From: Hyperoodon ampullatus
Taxonomy: Eukaryota > Chordata > Mammalia > Artiodactyla > Ziphiidae
Length of the DNA stretch: 64,000 nt
Assembly (NCBI GenBank): GCA_949752795.1
Contig: CATKHW010000008.1
Coordinates: 1,860,001-1,924,000, forward strand
Reading direction: 5' to 3'
The translations under genes and the position numbers were made by a program. Shown one piece after another: positions 39,101-54,213 of the stretch. Each line of letters opens with the position of its first letter. The stretch's first letter is position 1. The notes below the pieces were generated by a model. The model did not search any database. It worked only from the letters and a program-made list of their open reading frames with translations, and had not been told where the DNA came from.

Positions 39101-42100
39101 GCTCCATGAAATTTTCATCATAATGGTCTGTGACCGTTGGCATCACAATGCTCCATGCCTTTCTCAGCACAATGCTCCATGACCCTTGTCATCACAATGC
39201 TCCATGCCCTTGTCAGCACAGTGCTCCATGACCGTTGTCATCACAATGCTCCATGCGCTTGTCATCAAAATGCTCCATTACCTTTGTCATCACAATCCTG
39301 CATGACATTTGGCATCACAATGCTCCATGGCATTGTCATCACAATGGGCCATGACATATGTCTTCACAATGCTCCCAGACACCTGTCTTCACAATAATGC
39401 ATGAGCTTCTCAACACAATGCTCCATGCCCTTTTCATCACAATGTGCCATTCCCAGTGTCATCGAAATAATCCATGAAACTTGTAAGACCAATGTTCCAT
39501 GCTCCTGTCATCACAATGCTGCATGCCCTTGTCATCACAATGCTCTATGACACGTCATCACAATGCTCCGTGACTCCTGTCATCACAATGCTTCATGACC
39601 TTTCTCATCACAATGGTCCATGCCCTCGTCATCACAAGTCTCTGTGACCTTTGTCACCACAATGCTCCATGAACTTTTCATCACAATGCTCTGTGACCTT
39701 TGTCATCACAATGTACTATGTGTTTCTCAGCACAGTGCTCCGTGACCCTTGTCATCACAATGCTCCATGCGCTTGTCATCAAAATGCTCCATGATCTTTG
39801 TCATAACCAAGCACCATGACCCTTGGCATCACAATGCTCCATGTGCTTGTCATCAAAATGCTCCAAGATCTTTGTCATCACCAAGTTCCATGACCCTTGG
39901 CATCAGAATGATCCATGCCATTGTCATCACAATGCTTCCTGAAGCCTCTCATCACATTGCTTCCATATCCTTTTCATCACAAAGCTCGACGATGATTGTC
40001 ATCAAAATGCACGATTCCCTTCTCATCACAATGTTCCATGAACTTGTCAATACAATTCTCCATGACCCATGTATCACAGTGTTCCTTTCGCTTGTCATCA
40101 TAATGCTCCATGCCCACTCTCATCACAATAATCCATGAAAATTTCAGACCAATGCTCCATAAACTTGTAATCACAATGCTCCATTACCCCTGTCATGACC
40201 ATGCTCCATAACCCCTGCCATCAAAATGTTCCATGGCCTTGTCATCACAAGGCTCCATAACCCTTGTCATTACAATGATCCAAGACCCCTGTAATCACAA
40301 TGCTCCATGCCTTTGTCATCACACAGCTCAATGACGCATGTCATCAGAATGCTCCATGGCTTTCTCATCACAATGCTCCATACCCTTGGCATCACAATAT
40401 TCCATTACCTCTGTCATAACAATGCTCCATGACCACTGTCATAATGATGTTCCACGGCCTTGTCATCACAATGCTCCATGAACCCTGTCATCACAATGCT
40501 CCGTGACTCCAGTCATCACAGTGCTTCATGAACTTTGTCATCACAATTATCCATGCCCTAATCATCACAATTCTCTGTGACCTTTGTCACCACAATGCTC
40601 TATGAACATTTCATCACAATGCTCTCTGACCATTGTCATCACAATGCTCTATGCCTTTCTCAGCACAATGCTCCATGACCCTTGTCATCACAATGCTCCA
40701 CGTGCTTCTCAGCACATTGCTCCATGACCCATGTTATCAAAATGTGCCATGCGCGTGTCATCACTGTGCTCCACAACATTGTCATCACAATGCTCCATAA
40801 ACCTTGTCATCAATATGCTCCAGGCACTTCTCAACAAAATGCTCTCTCACAACTGATATCACTATGTTCCATCACAAGTCATCACAATACTCCCTCACAC
40901 ATCATCACAATGTTCCATGACCCCTGTCATCACATTGCTCCATGCACTTATCATCACAATGTTTGATGACCCCTGACATCACAATGTTCCATAACCCCTG
41001 TCATCAAAATGCTCCATGACCCTTTTCATCAAAATGCTCCATGACCCCTGACATCACAATGTTCCATAACCCCTGTCATCAAAATCTTCCATGACCCTTT
41101 TCATCAAATTGCTCCATGACCCTGTCATCACAATGCTCCCTTCCCTTCACAACACAGTGCACCGCGAACTTGTCATCAAAATGCTCCATGACATTTGTCG
41201 ACACACATCTCCATGACAATTTGCATCACAATGCTCTATGTCATTGTCATCACAATGCTCCATGAACCCTCTCATAACATTGTTCCATGCCCTTGTCATC
41301 ACAAAGCTCCATGACGCTTGCCATCACAATGCTCGATGCCCTTCTAATCACAATGCTCCATGTCCTTGTCATTATAATCCCCCATGACCCATGTATCACA
41401 GTGTTCTGTGCCCTTGTCATCAAAATGCTCCATGCCCACTCTCATCACAATAATCCATGAAACTTTTCAGACCCATGCTCCATGCCCTAGTCATCACAGT
41501 GCTCCATTACACCTGTCATAACAAAGCTCCATGACCCCTGCTATCACAATGATCCACGGCCTTTTAATCACAAGGCTCCATGACACTTTTCATCACAATG
41601 CTCCAAGACACCTGTAATCACAATGTTCCATGCAATTGTCATCACAAAGCTCCTTGACGCATGTCATCAGAATGCTCCATGGCCTTCTCATCACAATGCT
41701 CCATGCCCTTGTCATCGCAATGCTCCAAAACCCCTGTATTCACAATGCTCCATGCCCTTGTCATCAAAAAGCTCCATGACGCATGTCATCAGAATACTCC
41801 TTGGCCTTCTCATCACAATGCTCCAAGATCCCTGTAAACACAATGCTCCATGCCTCTTTTCATCAGTATGGTCCATGAGACTTGTCATCACAAGGCTCCA
41901 TGGTCTTCTCAACACAATGCTCCAGGACTTTGTCATCACAATGCTTCACGACCTTCTCATCAAGATTCTAAATGGCCCTTGTGATCATAATGTTCCAAGC
42001 CCTAATCATCACAATGCCCCATTATCTGTCATCACCTTCCTCCATGACACTTGGCATCACAATGCCCCACGCCATTGTCATCGCAATGGAACATGACATA

Positions 42101-45100
42101 TGTCATCATAATGCTCCCTGACACCTGTCTTCACAATACTCCATGACCTTTTCATCACAATGGTCCATGCCCTTGTCACCACAATCCGCCATGCCGAATG
42201 TCATCACAATAATCCATGAAACTTGTCAAACCAATGCTCCATGCCCTTGTCATCACAATGCTCCATGCCCTTGTCATCACAATTCTCCATGACCCCGCAC
42301 ATCATAATTCTCCGTGAATCCAGTCATCACAATGCTTTATGACCATTGTCATCACAATGGTCCATTCCCTCATCATCACAGTTCTCTGTAACACGTTTCA
42401 TCACAATGCTCCATGCCTTTGTCAGCACAATGCTCCATGACGCTTGTCATCACAATGCACCATGCGCTTGTCATCACAATGCTCCACATCCTTGTCATCA
42501 AAATGCTCCATAAACCTTGTCATCACAATGCTCCATGCACTTCTCCTCAAAATGCCTTCTCACCACTGATATCACAATGTTCCATCACTATTCATCACAA
42601 TACTCCCTCACCCCTGTCATCACAATATTCCATGACCCCTGTAATCACAATTCTCCATGCCCTTGTCATCACAAATCTCCATGACGCATGTCATCAGAAT
42701 GCTCCATGGCCTTCTCATCACAATGTTCCATGCCCTTGTCATCACAATGCGCCATGCCCTTGTCATCACAATGCTCCATGACCCCTGTCATCACAATGGC
42801 CCGTGACTCCAGTCATCACAATGATTCATGAACTTTCTCATCACAATGATCCATGCCCTCGTCACAAAAGGTTCTGTGATCTTTGTCACCACAATGCTCC
42901 ATGCACTTCTCCTCAAAATGCCTTCTCACCACTGATATCACAATGTTCCATCACTAGTTATCACAATACTCTCTCACCCTTGTCATCACTATATTCCATG
43001 ACCCCTGTAATCACAATTCTCCTTGCACTTGTCATCACAAAGCTCCATGACACATATCATCAGAATGCTCCAAAACCCCTGTAATCACAATGCTCCATGC
43101 CCCTTTTCATCTCAATGCTCCATGAACCCTGTCATCAAAATGCACCGTGCCCATCACCATAATATTTCATGCTATTGTCATCACAATGAAATCAAAATGC
43201 TCAATGACCTCTGTCATCACAATGCACCAAACCCTTCTGATCACAATGTTCCATAACCCTTGTCATTACAATGCCCCATGAAGCTGGTCATCACAATTAT
43301 CCATGGTCTTCTCATCACAATGCTCCATGATCTTTGTCATCACAATGCTCAATACATTTATCATCACAATGCTCCCTGACAGTTGTCATCAGTATGCTCC
43401 TTGAACCCTGTCATGACAAGGCTCAATGCATTTTTCATCACAATGCTCCAAGACACTTGTAATCACAATGCTCCATGTCCTTGTCATCACAAAACTCCAT
43501 GACTCATATCATCAGAATGCTCAATGCCCTTGTAATCACATTGCTTCAAAACCCCTGTAATCTCAATGCTCCATGCAACTTTTCATCAGAATGCTCCATG
43601 CTCTTGTCAACACAATGCTCCTTGACCCTTGTCATCACAATGTTCCAAGCAACTGTCATCAAAATGCTCCATTACCTTTGTTATCACAGTCCTCCATGAC
43701 ACTTCGTGTCACAATGATCCAGGCCATTGTCATCACAATGGACAATGACATATGTCATCACAATGCTCCCTGACACCTGTCTTCACAATACTCCATGACC
43801 TTGTCATCACAATGTTCCATGCCCTTGTCATCACAATAATCCATGAAACATGTCAGACCAATATTCCATGCCCCTGTCATGACAATGCTCCATGCTCTTG
43901 TCATCACAATGCTCCATGACCCCTGTCATCACAATGCTCCGTGACTCCAGGCATCACAATGCTTCATGACCTTTGTCCTCGCAATGGCCCATGCCCTCGT
44001 CACACAAGGCTCTGTGACATTTGTCACCACAATGCTCCATGCCCTTGTCACCTCAATGCTCCATGCCCAATGTCATCACAATAATCCATGAAAATTGTCA
44101 GACCAATGTTCCATGCCCCTGTCATCACATTGCTCCATGCCCTTGTCATCACAATGCTCGATGACCCCTGTCATCACAGTGCTCCTTGACACCAGTCATC
44201 ACAATGATTCATGCCATTGTCATCACAATGTTCAGTGAAATCTCTCATCACATTGCTCCATGCCCTTGTCATCACAATGCTCCATTACACCTGTCTTAAC
44301 AATGCTCCATGACCCCTGCCATCACAATGTTCAACGGCCTTGTCATCACAAGGCTCCATGACCCTTGTCATTACAATGCACCAAGACCTCTGTAATCACA
44401 ATTCTCCATGCCCCTATTCATCAGAATGCTCCATAAGACTTGTCATTACAAGGCTCCATGGTCTTCTCATCACACTGCTCCAGGACATTGTCATCACAAT
44501 GCTCCATTCCCTTGTCATCACAATGCTCCTTGACCACTGTCATCACAATACTCCATGAATATTTTCAGGCCAATGCTCCATGACCTTCTCATCACAGTTC
44601 TCCATGACACTTGTCATCACAATGCTCCATGACCCCTCTCATCACAATGCTCCATGACACCTGTCATCAAAATGATCCTTTCCCCTTGTCATTACAGTGA
44701 TCCATGACGCTCTTCATCATAATTATCCATGGTCTTTTCATCACAATGCTCCACGGTCTTGATATCACTATTCTCCATGCCCTGTTCATCACAATGCTCC
44801 ATGTCCCATGTCATTACAATTTTCCACGTCCTGGTCATCACAATGCTTCGTGACACTTCTCATCACAATGTTACATGATCTTGTCATCACAATTCTCCAT
44901 GCACTTGTCATCGCAATGCTCTATGAACCCTGTCATAGCAAGCTCCATGCGCTTGTCAACACAATGCTTCATGACGTGGTCATCAAAATTCTCAATGGCC
45001 CTTGTCATCAGATTGCTCCATGCCATTGTCATCACAATGCTCCATGACACTTGTCATTACAATGTTCCAAGCCCTTGTCATGAAAAGGCTCCATTACCTT

Positions 45101-47024
45101 TCTCATCACAATCCTCCATGACACTTGGTATCACAATGCTCCATGCCATTGTCATCACAATGGACAATGACATATGTCATCACAATGCTCCCTGACCAAT
45201 GTCTTCACAATATTCCATGACCTTGTCATCACATTGTTCCATGCCCTTGTCATCACAATGCACCATGCCCACTCTCATCAAAATAATCCATAAATCTTGT
45301 CAGAGCAATGCTCCATGACCCCTTTCATCTCAATGCTCCGTGACTCCAGTCATCACAATGCTTCATGACCTTTGTCATCACAATAGTCCATGACCTCGTC
45401 ACACAAAGCTCTGTGACCTTTGTCACCACAATGCTCCATGAAATTTTGATCACAATGCTCTGTGACCCTTGTCATCACAAAGCTCCATGCTTTTGTCAGC
45501 ACAATGATCCATGACCCTTGTCATCACAATGCTCGATGAATGTGTCAGCACAATGCTCCATAACCCATGTCATCACAATGCACCATGCACTTGTCATCAC
45601 AATGCTCCACTTACTTGTCATCAAAATGCTGCATAAACCTTGTCATCACAATACTCCATGCACTTCTCCTCAAAATGCTTTGTCACCACTGATATCACAA
45701 TGTTCCATAACTAGTCATCACAATACTCCCTCAACCCTGTCATCACAATATTCCATGACCCCTGTAATCACAATTCTCCATGCCCTTGTCATCACAAAGC
45801 TCCATGAAGCATGTCATCAGAATGCTCCATGGCCTTCTCATCACAATGCTCCATGCCCTTGTCATCACAATGCTCCAACACCCCTGTAATCACAATGCTC
45901 CATGCCCCTTTTCATCTCAATGCTCCATGAACCCTGTCATCACAATGCACCGTGCCCATCACCATAATATTTCATGCTATTGTCATCACAATGAAATCAA
46001 AATGCTCAATGACCTCTGTCATCACAATGCACCAAACCCTTCTGATCACAATATTCCATAACACTTGTCATCACAATGCCCCATGACGCTGGTCATCACA
46101 ATTATCCATGGTCTTCTCATCACAATGCTCCATGATCTTTGTCATCACAATGCTCAATACACTTATCATCACAATGCTCCCTGACAGTTGTCATCAGTAT
46201 GCTCCTTGAACCCTGTCATGACAAGGCTCCATGCATTTTTCATCACAATGATCCATTCCCTTTTCATCACAATGATCCAAGACCCCTCTAATCACAATGC
46301 TCCATGTCCTTGTCATCACAAAGCTCCATGACGCATGTCATTAGAAAGCTCCATTGCCTTCTCATCACAATGCTCCATGCCCTTGTAATCACACTGCTTC
46401 AAAACACCTGTAATCTCAATGCTCCATGAACATTTTCAACAGAATGCAAAAGGACCCATTTCACCAAAATGCTCCATTACCCCTGACATCACAATGTTCC
46501 ATAACCCCTGTCATCAAATTGTTCCATGACACTTTTCATCAATTTGCTCCATGACCCTGTCATCAAATTGCTCCCTGCACTTCTCATCACAATGCACCAC
46601 GACCTTGTCTTCAAAATGCTCCATGACGTTTGTCATCACAAAGCTCCATGACCCTTGGCATCACAATGCTCCATGCCTTTTCATCACAATGCTACATGAA
46701 ACCTCTCATCACATTGCTCCATGCCCTTGTCACCACAATGATCCATGACGCTTGTCATCACAATGCTCGATACTCTTCTCATCACAATGCTCCATGACCT
46801 TGTCATTACAATCCTCCATGACACATGTATCACAGTGTTCCGTGCCTTAGTCATCACAATGTTCCATGCCGAATCTCATCACAATTATCAATGAAATTTT
46901 CAGACCAATGTTCCATGCCCTTGTCATCACAATGCTCCATTACCCCAGTCATAACAATGCTCCATGACCCCTGCCATCACAATGTTCCACCGCCTTGGCA
47001 TCCAAGGCTCCATGACCCTTGTCA
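36185..47024 (+). repeat. Heterogeneous minisatellite mosaic, right part
   Basis: Monomers of the same array with irregular recurrence of variant blocks. The CACCACTGATATCAC marker or a close variant is at 37089, 40848, 42561, 42927 and 45684. The part at about 45.5-46.3 kb closely matches 48.7-49.55 kb at an offset of 3228, and 41.62-42.1 kb matches 23.17-23.7 kb. No gene or unrelated element is seen. Confidence 0.85.
42535..43066 (+). repeat. 366-bp direct duplication
   Basis: The string CTTCTCCTCAAAATGCCTTC with the following CACCACTGATATCAC marker occurs twice close together (marker at 42561 and 42927, offset 366). The downstream run through CTCACCCCTGTCATCAC-type and GTAATCACAATTCTCC monomers is also shared. 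Elsewhere the marker is kilobases apart, so this is a local duplication of about 15 monomers. Confidence 0.8.
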
Positions 47025-47029
47025 TCACA

Positions 47030-49499
47030 ATGATCCAAGAACCCTGTAATCACAATGCTCCATGCACTTGTCATCACAAAGATCCATGACACATGTCACC
47101 AGAATGCTCCATGGCCTTCTCATCACAACGCTCCCTGCCCATGTCATCACAATGCTCCAAGACCCCTGTAATCACAATGCTCCATGCCCCTATTCATCAG
47201 AATGCTCCATAAGACTTGTCATTACAAGGCTCCATGGTCTTCTCATCACACTGCTCGAGGACATTGTCATCACAATGCTCCATTCCCTTGTCATCACAAT
47301 GCTCCTTGACCACTGTCATCACAATGCTCCTTGACCACTGTCATCACAATACTCCATGAACATTTTCAGGCCAATGCTCCATTACCTTCTCATCACAGTG
47401 CTCCATGACCCATGTCATCACAATGCTCCATGACCCCTGACATCACAATGTTCCATAACCCCTGTCATCAAAATATTCCATGACAATTTTATTCAAATTG
47501 CTCCATGACCCTGTCATCACAATGCTCCCTGCCCTTCTCATCACAATGCACCACGCCCTTGTCATCAAAATGACCCATGACATTTGTCATCACAAAGCTC
47601 CATGACCCTTTGCCTCACAATGCTCCATGCCATTCTCATCACAATGCTCAATGAAATCTCTCATCACATTGCTCCATGCCCTTGTCATCACAATGCTCCA
47701 TTACACCTGTCATTACAATGCTCCATGACCCCTGCCATCACATTGTTCCTCGGCCTTGTCATCACAAGGCTCCATGACCCTTGTCATCACAATGCTCCAA
47801 GACCTCTGTAATCACAATTCTCCATGCCACTTTTCATCTCAATGCTCCATGAACACTGTCATAACAATGCACCATGCCCATCATCATAATGATTCATGCT
47901 ATTGTCATCACAATGAAATCAAAATGCTCCATGTCCTCTTTCATCATAATGCTCCAAACCCTTCTGATCACAATGTTCCATAACACTTGTCATCACATGC
48001 CCCATGAGGCTCGTCATCACAATTATGCAAGGTCTTCTCATCAAAATGCTCCATGACCTTTGTCACCACAATGCTCAATACACTTGGAATAACAATGCTC
48101 GCTGACACTTCTCATCAGTATGGTCCTTGAACACTGTCATGACGAGGCTCCATGCATTTCTCATCACAATGATACATTCCCTTTTCATCACAATGCTCCA
48201 TGACCCTTGTCATCACAATGCTCTGTGACTCCAGTCATCACAATGCTTCATGACTTTGTCCTCAAAATGGTCCATGCCCTCGTCACACAAGGCTCTGTTA
48301 CCTTTGTCACTACAGTGCTCGATGCCCTTGTGATCTCAATGCTCCATGCCCACTGTCATCACAGTAATCCATGAAACTTGTCAGACCAATGTTCCATGCC
48401 CCTGTCGTCATATTGCTCCATGCCCTTGTCATCAAAATGCTCCATGACCCATGTCATCACAATGCTCCATTACACCTGTCATTACAATGCTCCAAGAACA
48501 CTGCCATCACAATGTTCCACGGCCTTGTCATCACAAGTCTCCATGACCCTTGTCATCACAATGCTCCAAGACCCCTGTTATCACAATGCTCCGTTACTCT
48601 AGTCATCACAATGCTTCATGACACTTGTCATCACAATGATCCATGACCTCGTCACACAAAGCTCTGTGACATTTGTCACCACAATGCTCCATGAAATTTT
48701 TATCACAATGCTCTGTGACCGTTGTCATCACAAAGCTCCATGTCTTTGTCAGCACAATGCTCCATGAGCCTTGTCATCACAATGCTCGATGCGCGTGTCA
48801 GCCCAATGCTCCTTAACCCATGTCATCACAATGCACCATGCACTTGTCATCACAATGCTCCACATCCTTGTCATCACAATGCTCCATGCACTTCTCCTCA
48901 AAATGCTTTGTCACCACTGATATCACAATGTTCCATCACTAGTCATCACAATATTCCCTCACCCCTGTCATCACAATATTCCATGACCCCTGTAATCACA
49001 ATTCTCCATGCCCTTGTCATCAAAAAGCTCCATGACGCATGTCATCAGAATGCTCCATGGACTTCTCATCACAATGCTCCATGACCTTGTCATCACAATG
49101 CTCCAACACCCCTGTAATCACAATGCTCCATGCCCCTTTTCATCTCAATGCTCAATGAACCCTGTCATCACAATGCACCGTGCCCATCACCATAATATTT
49201 CATGCTATTGTCATCACAATGAAATCAAAATGCTCAATGACCTCTGTCATCACAATGCACCAAACCCTTCTGATCACAATGTTCCATAACACTTGTCATC
49301 ACAATGCCCCATGACACTGGTCATCACTATTATCCATGGTCTACTCATGACAATGCTCCATGATCTTTGTCATCACAATGCTCAATACACTTATCATCAC
49401 AATGCTCCCTCACAGTTGTCATCAGTATACTCCTTGAACCCTATCATGACAAGGCTCCATGCATTTTTCATCACAATGATCCATTCCCTTTCCATCACA
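47030..49499 (+). repeat. 2,470-bp higher-order unit, copy 1
   Basis: Left member of a tandem pair with constant offset 2470. The CACCACTGATATCAC marker at 48912 matches 51382, and AATTATGCAAGGTC at 48021 matches 50491. Sampled stretches differ by about one base per hundred or less; the 120-residue frames at 48722 and 51192 differ at one residue. Left of about 47025 the alignment with 49.45-49.5 kb is lost. Exact ends are uncertain by some tens of bases. Confidence 0.9.
47295..47344 (+). repeat. Exact 25-bp monomer doublet
   Basis: The monomer with CTCCTTGACCACTGTCATC occurs twice in a row without a difference. In the 2,470-bp sister copy (near 49765-49814) the second monomer carries two changes, so the doublet arose before the larger duplication or has since been re-homogenised here. 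Confidence 0.8.
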
Positions 49500-51969
49500 A
49501 TGCTCCAAGACCCCTGTAATCACAATGCTCCATGTCCTTGTCATCACAAAGCTCCATGACACATGTCATCAGAATGCTCCATTGCCTTCTCATCACAATG
49601 CTCCATGCCCTTGTCATCACAATGCTCCAAGACCCCTGTAATCACAATGCTCCATGCCCCTATTCATCAGAATGCTCCATAAGACTTGTCATTACAAGGC
49701 TCCATGGTCTTCTCATCACACTTCTCGAGGACCTTGTCATCACAATCCTCCATTCCCTTGTCATCACAATGCTCCTTGACCACTGTCATCACAATGTTCC
49801 TTGACCAATGTCATCACAATACTCCATGAACATTTTCAGGCCAATGCTCCATTACCTTCTCATCACAGTGCTCCATGACCCATGTCATCACAATGCTCCA
49901 TGACCCCTGACATCACAATGTTCCATAACCCCTGTCATCAAAATATTCCATGACACTTTTATTCAAATTGCTCCATGACCCTGTCATCACAATGCTCCCT
50001 GCCCTTCTCATCACAATGCACCACGCCCTTGTCATCAAAATGACCCATGACATTTGTCATCACAAAGCTCCATGACCCTTGGCATGACAATGCTCCATGC
50101 CATTCTCATCACAATGCTCAATGAAATCTCTCATCACATTGCTCCATGCCCTTGTCATCACAATGCTCCATTACACCTGTCATTACAATGCTCCATGACC
50201 CCTGCAATCACAATGTTCCTCGGCCTTGTCATCACAAGGCTCCATGACCCTTGTCATCACAATGCTCCAAGACCTCTGTAATCACAATTCTCCATGCCAC
50301 TTTTCATCTCAATGCTCCATGAACACTGTCATCACAATGCACCATGCCCATCATCATAATGATTCATGCTATTGTCATCACAATGAAATCAAAATGCTCC
50401 ATGTCCTCTGTCATCACAATGCTCCAAACCCTTCTGATCACAATGTTCCATAACACTTGTCATCACATGCCCCATGAGGCTCGTCATCACAATTATGCAA
50501 GGTCTTCTCATCAAAATGCTCCATGACCTTTGCCACCACAATGCTCAATACACTTGGAATAACAATGCTTGCTGACACTTCTCATCAGTATGGTCCTTGA
50601 ACACTGTCATGACGAGGCTCCATGCATTTTTCATCACAATGATACATTCCCTTTTCATCACAATGCTCCATGACCCTTGTCATCACAATGCTCCGTGACT
50701 CCAGTCATCACAATGCTTCATGACTTTGTCCTCAAAATGGTCCATGCCCTCGTCACACAAGGCTCTGTTACCTTTGTCACCACAATGCTCGATGCCCTTG
50801 TGATCTCAATGCTCCATGCCCACTGTCATCACAGTAATCCATGAAACTTGTCAGACCAATGTTCCATGCCCCTGTCATCATATTGCTCCATGCCCTTGTC
50901 ATCAAAATGCTCCATGACCCATGTCATCACAATGCTCCATTACAACTGTCATTACAATGCTCCAAGAACACTGCCATCTCAATGTTCCACGGCCTTGTCA
51001 TCACAAGTCTCCATGACCCTTGTCATCACAATGCTCCAAAACCCCTGTTATCATAATGCTCCGTTACTCCAGTCATCACAATGCTTCATGACACTTGTCA
51101 TCACAATGATCCATGACCACGTCACACAAAGCTCTGTGACATTTGTCACCACAATGCTCCATGAAATTTTTATCACAATGCTCTGTGACCGTTGTCATCA
51201 CAAAGCTCCATGTCTTTGTCAGCACAATATTCCATGAGCCTTGTCATCACAATGCTCGATGCGCGTGTCAGCCCAATGCTCCTTAACCCATGTCATCACA
51301 ATGCACCATGCACTTGTCATCACAATGCTCCACATCCTTGTCATCACAATGCTCCATGCACTTCTCCTCAAAATGCTTTGTCACCACTGATATCACAATG
51401 TTCCATCACTAGTCATCACAATATTCCCTCACCCCTGTCATCACAATATTCCATGACCCCTGTAATCACAATTCTCCATGCCCTTGTCATCAAAAAGCTC
51501 CATGACGCATGTCATCAGAATGCTCCATGGACTTCTCATCACAATGCTCCGTGACCTTGTCATCACAATGCTCCAACACCCTTGTAATCACAATGCTCCA
51601 TGCCCCTTTTCATCTCAATGCTCAATGAACCCTGTCATCACAATGCACCGTGCCCATCACCATAATATTTCATGCTATTGTCATCACAATGAAATCAATA
51701 TGCTCAATGACCTCTGTCATTACAATGCACCAAACGCTTCTGATCACAATGTTCCATAACACTTGTCATCACAATGCCCCATGACGCTGGTCATCACAAT
51801 TATCCATGGTCTTCTCATCACAATGCTCCATGATCTTTGTCATCACAATGCTCAATACACTTATCATCACAATGCTCCCTGGCAGTTGTCATCAGTATGC
51901 TCCTTGAACCCTGTCATGACAAGGCTCCATGCATTTTTCATCACAATGATCCATTCACTTTTCATCACA
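49500..51969 (+). repeat. 2,470-bp higher-order unit, copy 2
   Basis: Right member of the 2,470-bp pair, directly abutting copy 1. Similarity to copy 1 continues a little past this end, to about 52.08 kb, because the sequence just left of the unit is itself related. It then switches to the GTAATCACATTGCTTC variant, which copy 1 lacks. The same block family, more diverged, is at about 34.1-34.8 and 53.2-53.9 kb. Confidence 0.9.
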
Positions 51970-52659
51970 ATGCTCCAAGACCCCTGTAATCACAATGCTC
52001 CATATCCTTGTCATCACAAATCTCCATGACGCATGGCATCAGAATGCCCCATTGCCTTCACATCACAATGCTCCATGCCCTTGTAATCACATTGCTTCTA
52101 AACCCCTGTAATCTCAATGTTCCATGCACATTTTCATCAGAATGCTCCATGGCCTTGTCATCACAATGCTCCAGGACACTTGTCATCGCAATGTTCCAAG
52201 CCCTTGTCATCAAAATGGACAATGACATATGTCATCACAATGCTCCTTGATACCTGTCTTCACAATAATCCATGACCTTGTCATCACAATGTTCCATGCC
52301 CTTGTCATCACAATGTGCCATGCCCACTGTCATCACAATAATCCATGAAACATGTCAGACCAATGTTCCATGCCCCTGTCATCACAATGCTCCATGCCCT
52401 TGTCATCACAATGCCCCATGACCCCCATCATCACAATGCTCCGTGACTCCAGTCATCACAATGCTTCATGACCTTTGTCCTCACAATGGTCCATGCCCTC
52501 GTCACAAAAGGGGTTGTGACCTTTGTCACCACAATGTTCCAAGCCCTTGTCATCTCAATGCTACATGCCCACTGTCATCACAATAATCCATGAAACATGT
52601 CCGACCAATGATCCATGCACCTGTCATCACAATGCTCCATGCCCTTGTCATCACAATGC

Positions 52660-53670
52660 TCCATGACCCCCGTCATCACAATGCTCCGTGACTCCAGTCA
52701 TCACAATGATTCATGACCTTTCTCATCACAATGGTCCATGCCCTCGTCACACAAGGCTCTGTGATCCTTGTCACCACCACGCTCCATGAAATTTTCATCA
52801 CAATTCTCTGTGTCCCTTGTCATCACAATGCTCCATGCCTTTGTCAGCACAATGCTCCATGACACTTGTCATCAAAATTCTCCATGCCCTTGTCAGCACA
52901 ATGCTCCATGACACATGTCATCACAATGTGCCATGCTCTTTTCATCACAATGCTCCACATCCTTTTCATCGCTATGCTCCATAAAACTTGTCATCACAAT
53001 GCTCCATGCACTTCTCATCAAAATGCTCTCTCACCACATATATCACAATGTTCCATCACTAGTCATCACAATACTCGCTCACCTCTGTCATCACAATATT
53101 CCATGACCACTGTCATCAGAGTGCTACATGCCCTTATAATCACAATGCTCCAGGAACCCTGACATCACAATTTTCCATAACCCCTGTCACAAAGTGCTCC
53201 ATGACCCATTTCATCACAATGCTTCATGACCCCTGACATCACAATGTTCCATAACCCCTGTCATCAAAATATACCATGAAACTATTATTCAAATTCCTCC
53301 ATGACCCTGTCATCACCATGCTCCCAGCCCTTCTCATCACAATGCACCACGCCCTTGTCATCAAAATGCCCCATGACATTTGTCATCACAAAGCTCCATG
53401 AGCCTTGGCATGACAATGCTCCATGCCATTGTCATCACAATGCTCAATGAAATCTCTCATCACATTGCTCCATGCCCTTGTCATCACAATGCTCCATTCC
53501 ACCTGTCATAACAATGCTCCATGACCCCTGCCATCACAATGTTGCACGGCCTTGTCATCACAAGGCTCCATGACCCTAGTCACCACAATGCTCCAAGACC
53601 TCTGTAATCACAATTCTCCATGCCACTTTTCATCTCAATGATACATGAACACTGTCATCACAATGCACCA
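52660..53670 (+). repeat. Segment repeated at 10,332 bp, left copy
   Basis: Shares an order of variants with the last kilobase of the window at a constant offset of 10,332: ACTCCAGTCATC at 52691 and 63023, and CACCACATATATCAC at 53032 and 63364. The frames at 52866 and 63198 differ at about 13 of 98 residues, so this pair is older than the 2,470-bp and 3,128-bp pairs. Confidence 0.85.
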
Positions 53671-54213
53671 TGCCCATCATCATAATGATTCATGCTATTT
53701 TCATCACAGTGAAGTCAAAATGCTCCATGTCCTCTTTCATCACAATGCTCCACACCCTTCTGATCACAATGTTCCATAACACTTGTCATCACATGCCCCA
53801 TGACGCTCGTCATCACAATTATGCAAGGTCTTCTCATCACAATGCTCCATGACCTTTGTCACCACAATGCTCAATACACTTGGCATCACAATGCTCGCTG
53901 ACACTTGTCATCAGTATGCTCCTTGAACACTGTCATGAAAAGGCTCCATGTCTTTTTCATCACAATGATCCATTCCCTTTTCATCACAATCCTCCAAGAT
54001 CCCTCTTATCACAATTCTCCGTGACTCCAGTCATCACAATGCTTCATGACACTTGTCATCACAATGGTCCTTGACCTCGTCACACAAAGCTCTGTGACCT
54101 TTGTCACCACAATGCTCCATGAAATATTTATCACAATGCTCTGTGACCCTTGTCATCACAAAGCTCCATGCCTTTGTCAGCACAATGCTCCTTAACCCTT
54201 GTCATGACAATGC

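Noticed and set aside
46430..46480. Possible foreign insertion around AGAATGCAAAAGGACCC
   Set aside because: Only a few bases depart from the monomer. It is best explained by a partial deletion fusing two monomers, not an insertion.
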